Positions 44,601 to 53,883 of a stretch of DNA of 64,000 nt are shown here, piece by piece. Under the pieces are notes generated by a model, which saw nothing but the letters and a program-made list of their open reading frames with translations, ran no database searches and had not been told where the DNA came from. Position numbers and translations under genes: made by a program. The first letter of the stretch is position 1, and each line of letters begins with the position of its first letter. Source of the stretch: an uncultured Acetatifactor sp. (lineage in GTDB: Bacteria; Bacillota; Clostridia; Lachnospirales; Lachnospiraceae); the NCBI GenBank assembly GCA_910583845.1, contig CAJUAB010000005.1:62001-126000 (forward strand). Reading direction: 5' to 3'.

Positions 44601-44894
44601 AACCGCAGAGCCTGCGCCGGGTATCTGGACGAGCCGCTGAAGAAGACCGTGAGCTTTTCCGCGGAAGGCAGAAAGGCAGGGTTCATTACAATTCTGGAGG
44701 CCGGGGAGAAAACGGGACGGATAAAGACGGTGGAATGCCAGAATTTTAACGCTGTTTTGATAACGGAGACAGATGGAAGCCAGTGGCGCGTTACCGCGGA
44801 GGATATGGGGGAAAAGGATGGGGCAGTGCGGGCGGAAATCACCCGGCAGGGCGTAAGCTCGTATGGAAAAATGTTTCCGAATATGGTAGAATAA
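41634..44894 (+). CDS. Heparinase II/III-like polysaccharide lyase
   Basis: This 1086-aa protein is long for the family. Residues about 1-220 are beta-rich. An alpha/alpha toroid (about 300-600) follows with AEFFHKVAVSYDLLYEHFTL and DGDGNNFQVAEAGAGLF. The Hepar_II_III domain contains FGSHGGYHGHYDRLSLVSF (near 705-723) and NNEYAWFGYDSFLFKMW, with candidate catalytic His and Tyr in HGHYDR. The end is beta-sandwich. It should cleave a uronic-acid-containing glycan by beta-elimination, but the substrate is unknown. Low-complexity inserts occur near 260-300 and 680-700. No signal peptide, so probably cytoplasmic. A second possible start lies at 41643. Confidence 0.85.
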   Translation: MREMENIVLSRNYYQLNREEEYRVALEKVTDVSEKEGICLELELYGEDVTELEVTLFPLHIARPEFFPEIRGRVAVAGKGTRRVDIPFEQFEFRQMVRAFLNYLDGISVRVLRGGPVLVKEISACDMGDFQVRVLRDSLTGESGSRLEYTFLLSNQGEDRRLVNVSRILYGKECLPAEYDRFVELAGGETRAYKVTLEMTEDIPRGGLEKSEFLFVPDGDGRLGRRVTLYAAKSRMHPYLFLTGEQWERRTRAIMADRGAVVEDVSASDGNSGVNDHGASVSGANPMADSASGGKGGSESGALYEAFRKEYVERTENWRVPEVCPAEDHVYPSYSQNDLFSAAVAWKVTGNRVYLDKAMGYLRGLLDGQKGYLTTKRSYFQFVESKEEYARGDFKVCRVQNAGWVQEAEFFHKVAVSYDLLYEHFTLEEHRQMDRCLRNYMDFAAWRLTDGDGNNFQVAEAGAGLFCAMALQDYGWVRRFLYGYNGITDLVSAVFLDDGMYFEEASGYVRLAGELFLDIANGAENFGISLKDVKIPASFDRNILHSPWAMRESWAEDGKPFLGMSFRRFEGFTQPERCLKHFFDCTAKLLTDKGILMSVNDSNEQDMTKLYQKAYYLYGDPLYGKIGSLAATPETLLLREETEAYEPGKGSLLLSGAGFGILREKVAETAMCGMNPQAGENGESGRAPERKALQGGSPVQAVLKFGSHGGYHGHYDRLSLVSFLKGGKTFHNNEYAWFGYDSFLFKMWVQTSVAHNMTVVDGRMQKPSPCRCVYFAADERTDAASETFSAVCAQTVTEWIDPPYGGQTPYPLVFPEEKCAREGRFILTPEQPREQGAIGTYSEPVFQRRMLILFHGYCIVWDYLEGRQEHRFDCLYHPVGRFDGKIHPEEMPADGGMKRHKSGRDNEIEWTFRERFSEEPFGAGQFIQNCRSVRADGTLRLHFRDAVARVNGNDILDNLPETTLWRAYPESGGVTVGKYPQKGDSFTEENRRACAGYLDEPLKKTVSFSAEGRKAGFITILEAGEKTGRIKTVECQNFNAVLITETDGSQWRVTAEDMGEKDGAVRAEITRQGVSSYGKMFPNMVE

Positions 44895-44950
44895 TAAAGA
44901 AAACGGACTCAATGCGGGCGGTCCCGCCCGGGCCCGGAGCATGGAATTAT

Positions 44951-44980
44951 TCAAAAATTACCCTTTTTCTAGCTTTTTTT
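44951..44980 (+). promoter_or_regulatory. Candidate operator, copy 1
   Basis: The element TCAAAAATTACC-N3-TTTCTAGC-T7 recurs at 49957-49986 with 27 of 30 bases identical. Here it lies just upstream of a promoter (next entry) for the regulator gene. It probably binds the response regulator encoded by this operon. Confidence 0.65.
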
Positions 44981-44983
44981 CTA

Positions 44984-45012
44984 TTGAACATCAAAATACG
45001 GACGGCTATGAT
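44984..45012 (+). promoter_or_regulatory. Promoter of the regulator-kinase-binding protein operon
   Basis: TTGAAC (44984-44989), a 17-nt spacer and TATGAT (45007-45012) make a good sigma-A promoter, 66 nt before the chosen start. The -35 lies 3 nt behind the candidate operator. Confidence 0.65.
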
Positions 45013-45078
45013 AAAATCATTATATTGTCTTTACAGAAGGAATCCTGTCAGGTAAGGTGTTAGATGAAGGAGACAGTA

Positions 45079-46590
45079 ATGAAAATCTTGATAGCGGACG
45101 ATGAGGATTATACAAGAGAGGGCTTGCTGGAAGAAATCGAATGGGAAGAATTCGGGATAGACGAAATCATGCAGGCAGTGAACGGAGCGGAGGCGCTGAA
45201 AATCGTCAAATGGTTCCGGCCGGACATTGTATTGTCGGATATTCGTATGCCGAAGATGGATGGAATCGCTTTTGCGGAGGAAATGCTGCGTCTGATTCCC
45301 CGGAGCAAAGTGATATTTATCAGCGGCTATATGGAAACGGAATATCTCAAGAGCGCCATCAGGTTGTCCGTGGTTGATTATATCGAGAAGCCCATTGATA
45401 TCGCCCAGGTGAAGAGGGCTTTGCGCAGGGCCGTGGAGGAGATTGCCAGAGAGGAGAGGAGCAGGGAAGCGGATGAAGGCAACCGGGAACTGCGCCAGCA
45501 GAAGCTCTTTGAACTGCTGACGCATAAGGACAGCGACCAGAAGACGGTGGAGAAACTGGCAGAGGAAGCGGATTTTCCCATGAACAGCGGGTATGTCTGT
45601 GCGGCAGTGCAGTTTCCAAGAAGCAGGAAGGCTGTGGGCGGGGAATTGGATCAGGTTCTGAATATGGTCAGGGAGATCGGGGAAAATGCTCTGGGGATAT
45701 GGCAGGATGGCGCGAATTTTGAGATCATCCTATCCTGGCAGGAAAGGAATCGATACCGGCTGGCACCGCTGTATCAGAAGATTCTGGACAATTGGCCGGA
45801 CTGCAGGGTGGCAGTGGGAATAGAGGCCAATGACTATAAGAATATATATAATAGCTGGAAGACTGCCCGGGCCGCGCTGAACGGTGCGTTTTACCAGCCG
45901 GACAGAAGGCTCTTTGAGATCGACGAGGCGGTTTGGCAGAAGCGGTTCATGGAACCTGGCATCTATGGCTCTTTTCTCAAAGTCCTGCCGGAGGGAGCCC
46001 GGAAACTTTCGGAATGGTTTCAGAGCTTCTTTTCGGATTTGTTTTCCAGGAAATATTACCAGAAGGAACAAGTATATACTCTGATGATATCCCTGCTGAC
46101 TGCGGTCTTCCGGCAGTATCCGTCAAGCGCCGGGGGCCTGGCCGGAGGGGTTGACAGCGAGGAGCGGCTGCAGGCAGCCATACTGGATCTGGACAGCCTG
46201 CAGGAGATTCAGGCCTTTACGGAGAAGATGCTGGAATGCATACAGGAGCATGAGGAGGAAATGTCCGGACACAGCAGAGTGATCCGGGGGATTCTGGAGT
46301 ATATTGAGGCGCATTATGGGGAAGAGGATCTGAGCACCGCCCGGATCGCGGAGTATTTTCACTTTGCGCCGGCATATCTGAACGTTCTGTTTAAGCAGGA
46401 AATGAAGGTAACATTGAAACAGTACTTGAGCGGCTACCGGGTGGAAAAGGCGAAGAAGCTGCTGGAACAGGATTATATGAAGATCAATGAGATTGCGGCC
46501 AGATGCGGCTATTCCAATTCCAATTATTTCTGGAAGGTGTTCCGGGATGCTACAGGCATGACGCCGGCAGAGTATCGCAGCAAGGCATGA
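45079..46590 (+). CDS. YesN-type response regulator, long form
   Basis: This 503-aa protein has a receiver (LIADDEDYTREG, D54 in VLSDIRMPKMDG, Lys in YIEKPID) and a 250-residue middle region typical of YesN. The C-terminal AraC helix-turn-helix pair occupies about 405-500 (IAEYFHFAPAYLNVLFKQEM; IAARCGYSNSNYFWKVFRD). ATG 45079 has AAGGAG at 6 nt and starts the receiver at once; ATG 45064 is in frame but has a weaker site. It heads a three-gene unit with the kinase and a binding protein, and likely controls the large transporter cluster that follows. Confidence 0.9.
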   Translation: MKILIADDEDYTREGLLEEIEWEEFGIDEIMQAVNGAEALKIVKWFRPDIVLSDIRMPKMDGIAFAEEMLRLIPRSKVIFISGYMETEYLKSAIRLSVVDYIEKPIDIAQVKRALRRAVEEIAREERSREADEGNRELRQQKLFELLTHKDSDQKTVEKLAEEADFPMNSGYVCAAVQFPRSRKAVGGELDQVLNMVREIGENALGIWQDGANFEIILSWQERNRYRLAPLYQKILDNWPDCRVAVGIEANDYKNIYNSWKTARAALNGAFYQPDRRLFEIDEAVWQKRFMEPGIYGSFLKVLPEGARKLSEWFQSFFSDLFSRKYYQKEQVYTLMISLLTAVFRQYPSSAGGLAGGVDSEERLQAAILDLDSLQEIQAFTEKMLECIQEHEEEMSGHSRVIRGILEYIEAHYGEEDLSTARIAEYFHFAPAYLNVLFKQEMKVTLKQYLSGYRVEKAKKLLEQDYMKINEIAARCGYSNSNYFWKVFRDATGMTPAEYRSKA

Positions 46591-46594
46591 GGGC

Positions 46595-48361
46595 ATGGGT
46601 ATGGGGAAAATCAGAGAATGGTTCCGGAATATTTCTCTGAGGGGGAAAATTCTTCTGCTGGTGGTGCTGGGGGGACTGCTTCCCCTGGGTATCGTGATGA
46701 TGATATCATTTTACGCCATCAGGATGCAGACGGAGGAAAGACTGATTGATGCGCTGAACCAGGGTTACAGCCAGGTGTATCAGGCAGTGAGCGACAGACT
46801 GTCCAGACTGCACAATATTTCCTCTCTGTTTGCGGTCAACGATATGGTAAGTCCGGCGCTGCGGCTTGATGACAGGGAGATGGATGTGGCGGAGCAGCTG
46901 ATGCTGTTTGAGAATATCAATTCCTATGCCTATGGGCTTGAAATGACGCTGGATTCCAGCAATATTGTCTTTTATATAGAAGACAGTTATCCTGTGGTCA
47001 ATGCCCGGAGCAATCGTTACCGTCCGCTGACAGACGCATATGGCGCCCAGTGGTATGAAAGCCTTCAGGAGAATAACGGGCGGCCGGTCTGGGTCTTGCT
47101 GGAAAGCGATGACGGAGAGAAGTCGCAGGCCGCCATTGTCAGGGAGCTGTGGAGCCAGGAGGATTACAGCCATACAGCCGGCATTCTGGCCATTGCGATG
47201 CAGCAGAAGAACCTGGAGGAGATGTTGAGGAATTCCTATGAGGGACAGGTCATTTATCTGGAGACCGCGGAAGGCGTCCTGCTGGCGTCAAGCCAGCCGG
47301 AGAACGCATATCATCTGTGTATTGCAGAGCGGAATGTAGATGACCCGAAATTCAGGCAGATTACCGTGGACGGCAGTCCCTGCTATGTCCGCAGCTGTCG
47401 GATCGACGGCTCTAATGTGTATCTGGTATCCGTTATCCCCAGACAGGCTATTCGCAAGGGGACGGGCATACTGAACGGCAATATGGGACTCCTCTTTCTG
47501 GGGGCAGGCATTCTGATGATGGCCGTGATGGGAACCATGACAAAATCGATTACAGGGAGGCTGAAATTGCTGAGGGAGCAGATGCTCCAGATACAGGCGG
47601 GGAACATGTGCAAGATGGAGGAAGTTCACTCCAGGGATGAGATAGGACAGCTGATCGGCAATTATAATATCATGGTGGACAGGGTGGACGAGCTTTTGCA
47701 GAAGCAGTATGTCATGGGCCAGAAGAAGGTGGAAGCCGAACTGAAAGCGCTTCAGTCCCAGATCAACCCTCATTTCCTGTACAACACGCTGGATATGATA
47801 GGCTGGATGGCCCAGAAAAGGGAGACAGAGAATATCCGGAGCGTCGTTCAGGCGATGTCCCGCTTTTACCGGCTGACGCTAAGCAAGGGCGAGGATATTG
47901 TAACCATACGGGACGAGATGGAAATGTGCGAGGCCTATATGGAAATCCAGAAGAGACGATACCGGGGACGGATATGCTACGAGGCAGAGGTGGACGAAGA
48001 TATTCTGGACTGTCTGATTCCGAAGATTACCCTGCAGCCATTTCTGGAAAATGCGATTATCCATGGAATCAATGAAAAGAGCGACGGGAGGGGCGTCGTG
48101 ATTCTCAACGGATGGATGGAGGACGGGCGCATCACTTTAAGCGTGACGGACGATGGGGAAGGCATGACGGAGGATGACAAGAGAAAAAGCCATGAGGGAA
48201 GCCATTACGGGCTGAAAAATATTGAGCACAGGCTGGAACTGTTTTTTGGGGAAAAGATTCCGGTGCAGATCGAAAGCTCGCCGGGGATCGGCACTTGCGT
48301 GATCATCATCATTCCTGTGACAACAGGAACGGAAGAGGCAAAAGAGTATGAAAAAGAGTAA
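46595..48361 (+). CDS. YesM-type sensor histidine kinase
   Basis: This 588-aa membrane kinase has an N-terminal helix (about 15-38), an extracellular dCache-like sensor, a second helix (about 290-312), a HAMP domain and QINPHFLYNTLD with phospho-acceptor H393. The ATPase domain shows QPFLENAIIHG and VTDDGEGM. It starts 4 nt after the regulator stop and overlaps the binding-protein gene by 14 nt, so all three are coupled. Confidence 0.9.
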   Translation: MGMGKIREWFRNISLRGKILLLVVLGGLLPLGIVMMISFYAIRMQTEERLIDALNQGYSQVYQAVSDRLSRLHNISSLFAVNDMVSPALRLDDREMDVAEQLMLFENINSYAYGLEMTLDSSNIVFYIEDSYPVVNARSNRYRPLTDAYGAQWYESLQENNGRPVWVLLESDDGEKSQAAIVRELWSQEDYSHTAGILAIAMQQKNLEEMLRNSYEGQVIYLETAEGVLLASSQPENAYHLCIAERNVDDPKFRQITVDGSPCYVRSCRIDGSNVYLVSVIPRQAIRKGTGILNGNMGLLFLGAGILMMAVMGTMTKSITGRLKLLREQMLQIQAGNMCKMEEVHSRDEIGQLIGNYNIMVDRVDELLQKQYVMGQKKVEAELKALQSQINPHFLYNTLDMIGWMAQKRETENIRSVVQAMSRFYRLTLSKGEDIVTIRDEMEMCEAYMEIQKRRYRGRICYEAEVDEDILDCLIPKITLQPFLENAIIHGINEKSDGRGVVILNGWMEDGRITLSVTDDGEGMTEDDKRKSHEGSHYGLKNIEHRLELFFGEKIPVQIESSPGIGTCVIIIIPVTTGTEEAKEYEKE

Positions 48362-49910
48362 GAGAAGGGCGCTGGCGGCAGCTTTGTGCATGAGTTTCCT
48401 GACGATTTGGACAGGCTGCGGAAAAGAGACGCAACCGGAGGAAGGGAGCAGGGAGGCAATTGTCAATTTTCGGGCAATTACGCTGGGGAATATGCCGGAG
48501 GGAGGAATGGAGGAGATCTACAGACAACTGGATGAACTCACCATTCCGGAGCTGAACTGTACTCTGCGCTTTGAGTTTATTCCATGGGGAAATGAGAGAA
48601 GACAGCTGAATATCGTGACTGCATCGGGGGAATATGATTTTATTCCGGGAGGCGTTTTCTCTGATTACAGGACATTGGTGTATAAGAATGCCTTTCTTGA
48701 TTTGAACGAGTATATGGACGCTGTACCGGCTCTGGCGGCGCATTACGCTGTTTTTGACGCCAACACCCTGAAAAAGTGCGAAATCAACGGAGGGCTCTAC
48801 GGGCTGCCCCAGTTTGGTCAAGGTGAAATCCAGAGTCTGGGAGAGGGCTTTTTTTACAGAGAGGATCTGCGCAGGGAATGGGGACTGGAGGAAATCCGTG
48901 ATCTGGAGACCATGGAGGCCTACCTGTATCGGGCCATACAGGAAGAGCGGTACAGGGATTATCCGCCGATCACGGATAACCGAGTGTGGAGCAGCCTTTG
49001 GCTTCTGCTTACAAAGGGGAAATATCTGGAGGTAAACAGCAGTCTGGAAACCCCTTTTGTGGTGGTGGAGGCGGATCATCCCTATCAGGTGCTGAACCGT
49101 CTGGAGACACCGGAATTCAGGGAAGTATTGGCGTATATACAAAAGTGGCAGAGAGACGGCATTCTGGATCCCGATATGCTGTCCCGGTCCGACAATGAAG
49201 GGGAGCTGGGAAGGAGCCTGGTCATGGCGGACAAGAAACCCTGTGAGACAAATAGTCCCATCTGGACTGTGAGCAGCCATTGGATACCGGTTTTATACGA
49301 GAGCCATCCCGAGTGGGAATTTGGCTTTTTTCCCTATCTGTCCCAGCATGAACACCATTATGTCAGCTCTCTGGCGGGAAGCTCCGTAATTTCCATTTCC
49401 GCCAAAACCACGGAGCCTGAGCTGGCTTTAAAGCTGCTGGAGAAAATACATACGGATCAGAGATATTATTCGCTGGTGGCGTATGGGGTGGAGGGGAGCA
49501 GCTATAATCTGGTGGATGGGAAGGTCAGCTTTGACGGGATTCCCGCCGGAAAGCGCTTCGTCTGGTCAGTGGTCACGGATGACACCATGAATTATGAGTC
49601 GGTTCCTGTGAATCAAAAGTGGGATGAGGGGACTTATCGTGATGTCAGGGAGTGGAGTGACTCTGTGGGGAAAAGCGCATTGGATTATCCGCTGGATGGC
49701 TTTACCTTTGTGTTGTCCGAAAGAGAGGAAAACGCAATGGATCAGGTATGGATACAGTATTTCCTGCCCCTGGTATGCGGATATGGGGAGGATTATGAGC
49801 AGGAGCTGGAGGAGACGATTGCACATATGTATGATGCGGGCTTTGACCGATATATCGACAGCATACAGGAGCAGCTGACGGAATTCGAAAAGGAAGCTGT
49901 ATCTGACTGA
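48348..49910 (+). CDS. Lipoprotein solute-binding protein coupled to a sensor kinase
   Basis: This 520-aa protein has a basic start (KKSKRRALA), a hydrophobic core and a lipobox ending TGC near residue 25. A family 1 binding fold follows: ALKLLEKIHTDQRYYSLVAY and GGLYGLPQFGQGE. Like the protein at 13042 it is fused by overlap to a YesM kinase and not to permeases. The two loci have mirrored gene order (binding protein-kinase-regulator versus regulator-kinase-binding protein). A ligand-presenting role for the kinase is the natural inference; transport via another permease pair is the alternative. Confidence 0.8.
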   Translation: MKKSKRRALAAALCMSFLTIWTGCGKETQPEEGSREAIVNFRAITLGNMPEGGMEEIYRQLDELTIPELNCTLRFEFIPWGNERRQLNIVTASGEYDFIPGGVFSDYRTLVYKNAFLDLNEYMDAVPALAAHYAVFDANTLKKCEINGGLYGLPQFGQGEIQSLGEGFFYREDLRREWGLEEIRDLETMEAYLYRAIQEERYRDYPPITDNRVWSSLWLLLTKGKYLEVNSSLETPFVVVEADHPYQVLNRLETPEFREVLAYIQKWQRDGILDPDMLSRSDNEGELGRSLVMADKKPCETNSPIWTVSSHWIPVLYESHPEWEFGFFPYLSQHEHHYVSSLAGSSVISISAKTTEPELALKLLEKIHTDQRYYSLVAYGVEGSSYNLVDGKVSFDGIPAGKRFVWSVVTDDTMNYESVPVNQKWDEGTYRDVREWSDSVGKSALDYPLDGFTFVLSEREENAMDQVWIQYFLPLVCGYGEDYEQELEETIAHMYDAGFDRYIDSIQEQLTEFEKEAVSD

Positions 49911-49956
49911 CTGTAAAAGATTCAGATTTGTCAAAAAAGCTGGAAGTATGGTATCT

Positions 49957-49986
49957 TCAAAAATTACCATATTTCTAGCTTTTTTT
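49957..49986 (+). promoter_or_regulatory. Candidate operator, copy 2
   Basis: Same 30-nt element as at 44951-44980. A TAAAAT that could be a -10 (50013-50018) starts 56 nt after the element's first base, exactly the distance to the TATGAT in copy 1. The matching -35 position (49990-49995) is poor, which fits an activator-dependent promoter for the transporter cluster. Confidence 0.65.
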
Positions 49987-50118
49987 ATATAGTTTTCCGG
50001 TATTGTGTCTTCTAAAATGATTTCAGAACCAGCTTGGGGGCAGGCTCTCAGGAAGAAAAGGTCGGGGGAAAGAGCGGCCCGGTGACTTGTTGCAGATGAG
50101 AGGGAAGGGAAAGGTGAC

Positions 50119-52899
50119 GTGTTTGCTATGAAAGTGAGGAAGCGTAATTCTGGAATCTTGAGAAAAGCAGCAGCGCTTATACTGTGTCTGTTCCTGACAG
50201 AGGGAGCCGCATGGCCGGGAGCGCTGGGCGTTCAGGCGGACAATTCCGGCGCCGCGGAGCAGGAAGAGACAAATATACCGGAAGCGGCCGGAAGCGGGGA
50301 GACGGTATATTCCCGCTATGAAGCGGAAGTGGATGCGCCTGATAGCGGAGAATACGAGATAACAGTGGAATATGTCCAGCCGCAGGACAATACCAGAGAC
50401 ATCCTTATTGATGTGGAGATAAACGGAAGCCTGCCCTTTGAGGAGGCGGCGGGCATCTTCCTCCCCAGGATTTATAAAAACAACGGCGGCATCAGGACGG
50501 ATGCAAACGGCAATGAGATAGCGCCCGCGCAGGTGATGGTGCTGGAACCGGTGAGCCATACGTTGATGAGCACTTCCGGCTTTTATGAAGGAAATTATCA
50601 ATTCCCCATGAACAAAGGGAAAAATAAGATTGAGATTTTGTGTACAAATACGAATGTGGAAATTCTCGGGGTAAGCATTGCGCCGAAGAAAGAAGTTCCA
50701 TCCTATGAGGAGTATCTGAACGCCCATCCGGGAACGGACACCAGCGGAAAATGCATGGTAATCCAGGGGGAGCTGGCGAAAGAGAAGACCACCTCCATGC
50801 TTTATCCCACCTATGACAGAAATAACGCCGCTACCCAGAGCGCGGACGGCAGCCTGAACAGCCCTTCGGTCATTCGCATCAACACGGCGGGAGGAGAGAG
50901 GTGGAAGCAGACCGGACAGTGGATGAGCTGGGACGTGGAGGTGGAAGAGAGCGGATATTACAATCTGGGCTTCAAATACAGGCAGAGATTTAAGGACGGC
51001 CTGTTTACCAGCAGAAAGGTCTACATAGACGGCGAGGTTCCCTTTGAGGCCATGGAGGGCATCCGGTTCGTGTACGATGAGGAGTGGCAGATCCTGACAC
51101 TGGCGGATGAGGAGGGCGAAGCATACCGCATCTGGCTGGAACAGGGGACGCATACTGTCAGGATGGAAGTCACCATGGGGATTTTTGCGGATTCCCTCCG
51201 GAACATAAACAGCTGTGTGCAGAAGCTGAACGATCTGTATCTGGAGATCGTCATGATCACGGGAACCAGTCCGGACAGCTATACGGACTATTTCCTGAAG
51301 GAAAGAGTGGAGAACCTGGAACAGACGCTCCGGGAGAGCCGGGATCTGCTGCTTGAGGAGCTGGATTATATCACTTCTGTCACAGGAGGAAAGGGTTCCG
51401 CCACGTCCGCCATCGATACCATGCAGGTTCAGCTGGGGATCTTCCTGAAGGACCCGGAGGAAATATCCAAGCGGCTCGGCAGCATGAAGAACAATATCAG
51501 CGCCCTTGGAACCTGGGTGGTGGATATGCAGGATCAGGCGCTACAGCTTGACTATCTGTATCTGAAATCCCCGGATGTGGAAGATCCTGCGGCGGATACA
51601 GGCTTTTTCCAGGGACTTGGTTACCAGTTCAGCAGATTTTTCACCTCTTTTTTCAGCAAAAACCAACAGGTGGGCGCATCGGAGGGAGAGAACCGGAGCA
51701 TCACCGTATGGCTGAATTCCACCATCAATGCCAATGCCAACGGAACCAGTGCCGGACGCGATCAGGCTCAGGTGCTGAAGGATATGATAGACGAATCGTT
51801 TACGCCGGAGACCGGGATATCGGTGGAACTGATGCTTGTGCAGGGTTCTCTGATTGAGGCTACCCTGGCGGGCACGGGGCCGGATGTGGCACTGTTCACG
51901 GCGGAGGATCAGCCGGTGAACTTCGCCATCCGCGGAGCGCTTCAGGATTTAAGCGTGTTTGAGGGTTGGGAGGAGGTGAAGGGACGCTTCTACGATTCGG
52001 CCATGACGCCTTTTGCGTACGATGGAGGATGGTACGGCGTACCGGAGACACAGCTTTTCAATATGCTCTTCTATCGAACGGATGTCTTTGAGGAACTGGG
52101 GATAGAGGCGCCCTCTACATGGGAGGAATTTTATAATATTCTTCCGGTTATCCAGAGGAACAATCTGCAGGTGACCACCCAGGATCTGTTCCCTACGCTT
52201 CTGTTCCAGAATGGCGGGGAATATTACAATGACAGTCATACGAAGGCGCTGCTGGATTCCCCGGAGGCGGTGAGCGCCATGCAGACTTATACGGATCTGT
52301 ATACCCAGTACGGGTTCGAGGTAAAGACAGACTTCTATTCCAGGTTCCGTTCCGGGGAAGTGGTCATGTCGATCCAGCCCTACAATATGTATAACCAGCT
52401 GGTGGCGGCCGCGCCGGAGATCAACGGAAGATGGGATATGGTGCCGATTCCCGGGACGCCCCGAGAGGACGGCAGCATCGACAGGTCGGCCAGCTCTATC
52501 CTGACAGCCACGATTATGCTTGATTCCGCAAAAGACAAGCAGGCGTCATGGGAGTTTATCGAATGGTGGTCCAGAGATGATGTGAAAGCGAGATACGGCA
52601 TTCAGATAGAGGCGCTGTTAGGCGGTTCGGCCAGATTCACGCCGGCGAATGTGGGCACTCTGGAGAGCCTGCCCTGGCCGGAGGAGCAGTTTACGAATCT
52701 GAAGGATGCCATGGCGGCATTGAAAGGGATTCCCCAGATCCCCGGCAGCTATTATACGGCGAGGGCCATCACCAATGCGTTCAGAAGCGTGGTTTACAGT
52801 GCGGAACCGGTGCGGGAAGTATTGATCAAGCAGAACGAAATGATAGATTATGAGATCGCTCGCAAACGGTCTGAGTTCGGTCTGGACGGGAAGGAGTAG
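50119..52899 (+). CDS. 926-aa fused solute-binding protein with N-terminal carbohydrate-binding part
   Basis: A signal peptide (ILRKAAALILCLFLTEGAAW) is followed by about 500 residues that precede the binding fold. Residues about 60-400 look like two beta-sandwich, CBM6/35-like segments (SRYEAEVDAPDSGEYEITVE; MSWDVEVEESGYYNLGFKYR). Residues about 385-470 are helical and coiled-coil-like. From about residue 527 (SITVWLNSTINANANG) a complete family 1 binding protein follows, with GALQDLSVFEGWEEV and FRSGEVVMSIQPYNMYNQL. No lipobox Cys is visible, so retention at the surface is unexplained. It begins the transporter cluster and is 3 nt from the first permease. GTG 50119 or ATG 50128 may start it. 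Confidence 0.8.
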   Translation: MFAMKVRKRNSGILRKAAALILCLFLTEGAAWPGALGVQADNSGAAEQEETNIPEAAGSGETVYSRYEAEVDAPDSGEYEITVEYVQPQDNTRDILIDVEINGSLPFEEAAGIFLPRIYKNNGGIRTDANGNEIAPAQVMVLEPVSHTLMSTSGFYEGNYQFPMNKGKNKIEILCTNTNVEILGVSIAPKKEVPSYEEYLNAHPGTDTSGKCMVIQGELAKEKTTSMLYPTYDRNNAATQSADGSLNSPSVIRINTAGGERWKQTGQWMSWDVEVEESGYYNLGFKYRQRFKDGLFTSRKVYIDGEVPFEAMEGIRFVYDEEWQILTLADEEGEAYRIWLEQGTHTVRMEVTMGIFADSLRNINSCVQKLNDLYLEIVMITGTSPDSYTDYFLKERVENLEQTLRESRDLLLEELDYITSVTGGKGSATSAIDTMQVQLGIFLKDPEEISKRLGSMKNNISALGTWVVDMQDQALQLDYLYLKSPDVEDPAADTGFFQGLGYQFSRFFTSFFSKNQQVGASEGENRSITVWLNSTINANANGTSAGRDQAQVLKDMIDESFTPETGISVELMLVQGSLIEATLAGTGPDVALFTAEDQPVNFAIRGALQDLSVFEGWEEVKGRFYDSAMTPFAYDGGWYGVPETQLFNMLFYRTDVFEELGIEAPSTWEEFYNILPVIQRNNLQVTTQDLFPTLLFQNGGEYYNDSHTKALLDSPEAVSAMQTYTDLYTQYGFEVKTDFYSRFRSGEVVMSIQPYNMYNQLVAAAPEINGRWDMVPIPGTPREDGSIDRSASSILTATIMLDSAKDKQASWEFIEWWSRDDVKARYGIQIEALLGGSARFTPANVGTLESLPWPEEQFTNLKDAMAALKGIPQIPGSYYTARAITNAFRSVVYSAEPVREVLIKQNEMIDYEIARKRSEFGLDGKE

Positions 52900-52902
52900 A
52901 GA

Positions 52903-53871
52903 ATGAAGGAATTGATGAAGAAACGGCTGCTGTGGGCCTGGCGGGTATTCTTTCCCCCGAAGGTGAAGAGAGGGCTATCCCTGAAGCAGCAGATCAAGAT
53001 GAACAAGATCAATTACCTGATGCTGGCGCCGTATTTTATCCTGTTCACCATCTTTACCATCATACCGGTGATAGCTTCGCTGGTGTTGGGCTTCACGTAT
53101 TTCAACATGCTGGAGGCACCCCGGTTTACCGGGCTCTCCAACTATGTTTCCATCTTTTTAAACGATGAGATATTCCAACTGGCGATCAAGAACACCATCA
53201 TCTTCGCTCTGCTGACGGGGCCCATCAGCTATGTGCTGTGCTTTATCCTGGCCTGGTTCATCAACGATCTGCCCAGACACCTGAGAACCTTTATGACGCT
53301 GGTGTTTTATGCGCCGTCTCTGTCGGGAAATCTGTATATGATCTGGCAGTTTATCTTTTCCGATGACCAGTACGGCCTGGTGAACTCTTTTCTGATGACC
53401 TTTATGGATCTGGGCATCATCAAAGATCCCGTCAAATGGTTTACGGATGAGAAATATATCATGATCGCGCTGATCATCGTCCAGCTCTGGCTGAGCCTGG
53501 GAGCCGGATTCCTGGCGCTGGGCGCGGGCTTTAAGACCGCGGACAACAGTCTGTATGAGGCGGGGGCCATCGACGGCATCAAGAACCGTTTTCAGGAACT
53601 GATTTATATTACCATCCCTTCCATGAAGCGGCAGATGCTCTTTGCGGCAGTCATGCAGATTTCGTCTTCTTTCGCAGTGGGCAATATCTCCATCCAACTG
53701 TGCGGGTTCCCGAGCACCAATTATGCCGGACATACCATCATGACCCATATCCATGATTACGGAACGGTGCGCTATGACATGGGCTATGCATGTGCGCTGT
53801 CCACGCTGCTTCTTATCATCATGTTGATCATGAATAAGGTCATCACCACTTTGCTGGTGGAAAAAGATTAG
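52903..53871 (+). CDS. Sugar ABC transporter permease, UgpA/LplB type
   Basis: This 322-aa protein has a 45-residue basic cytoplasmic start, then six helices and the EAA loop SLYEAGAIDGIKNRFQELIY. It pairs with the next gene, 12 nt downstream. It belongs to the first of two permease pairs in this cluster. Confidence 0.9.
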   Translation: MKELMKKRLLWAWRVFFPPKVKRGLSLKQQIKMNKINYLMLAPYFILFTIFTIIPVIASLVLGFTYFNMLEAPRFTGLSNYVSIFLNDEIFQLAIKNTIIFALLTGPISYVLCFILAWFINDLPRHLRTFMTLVFYAPSLSGNLYMIWQFIFSDDQYGLVNSFLMTFMDLGIIKDPVKWFTDEKYIMIALIIVQLWLSLGAGFLALGAGFKTADNSLYEAGAIDGIKNRFQELIYITIPSMKRQMLFAAVMQISSSFAVGNISIQLCGFPSTNYAGHTIMTHIHDYGTVRYDMGYACALSTLLLIIMLIMNKVITTLLVEKD

Positions 53872-53883
53872 GGGGACCAAGAG

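Noticed and set aside
42648..44954. A 768-codon minus-strand frame opposite the heparinase-like gene
   Set aside because: It is an antisense shadow without motifs or a ribosome site.
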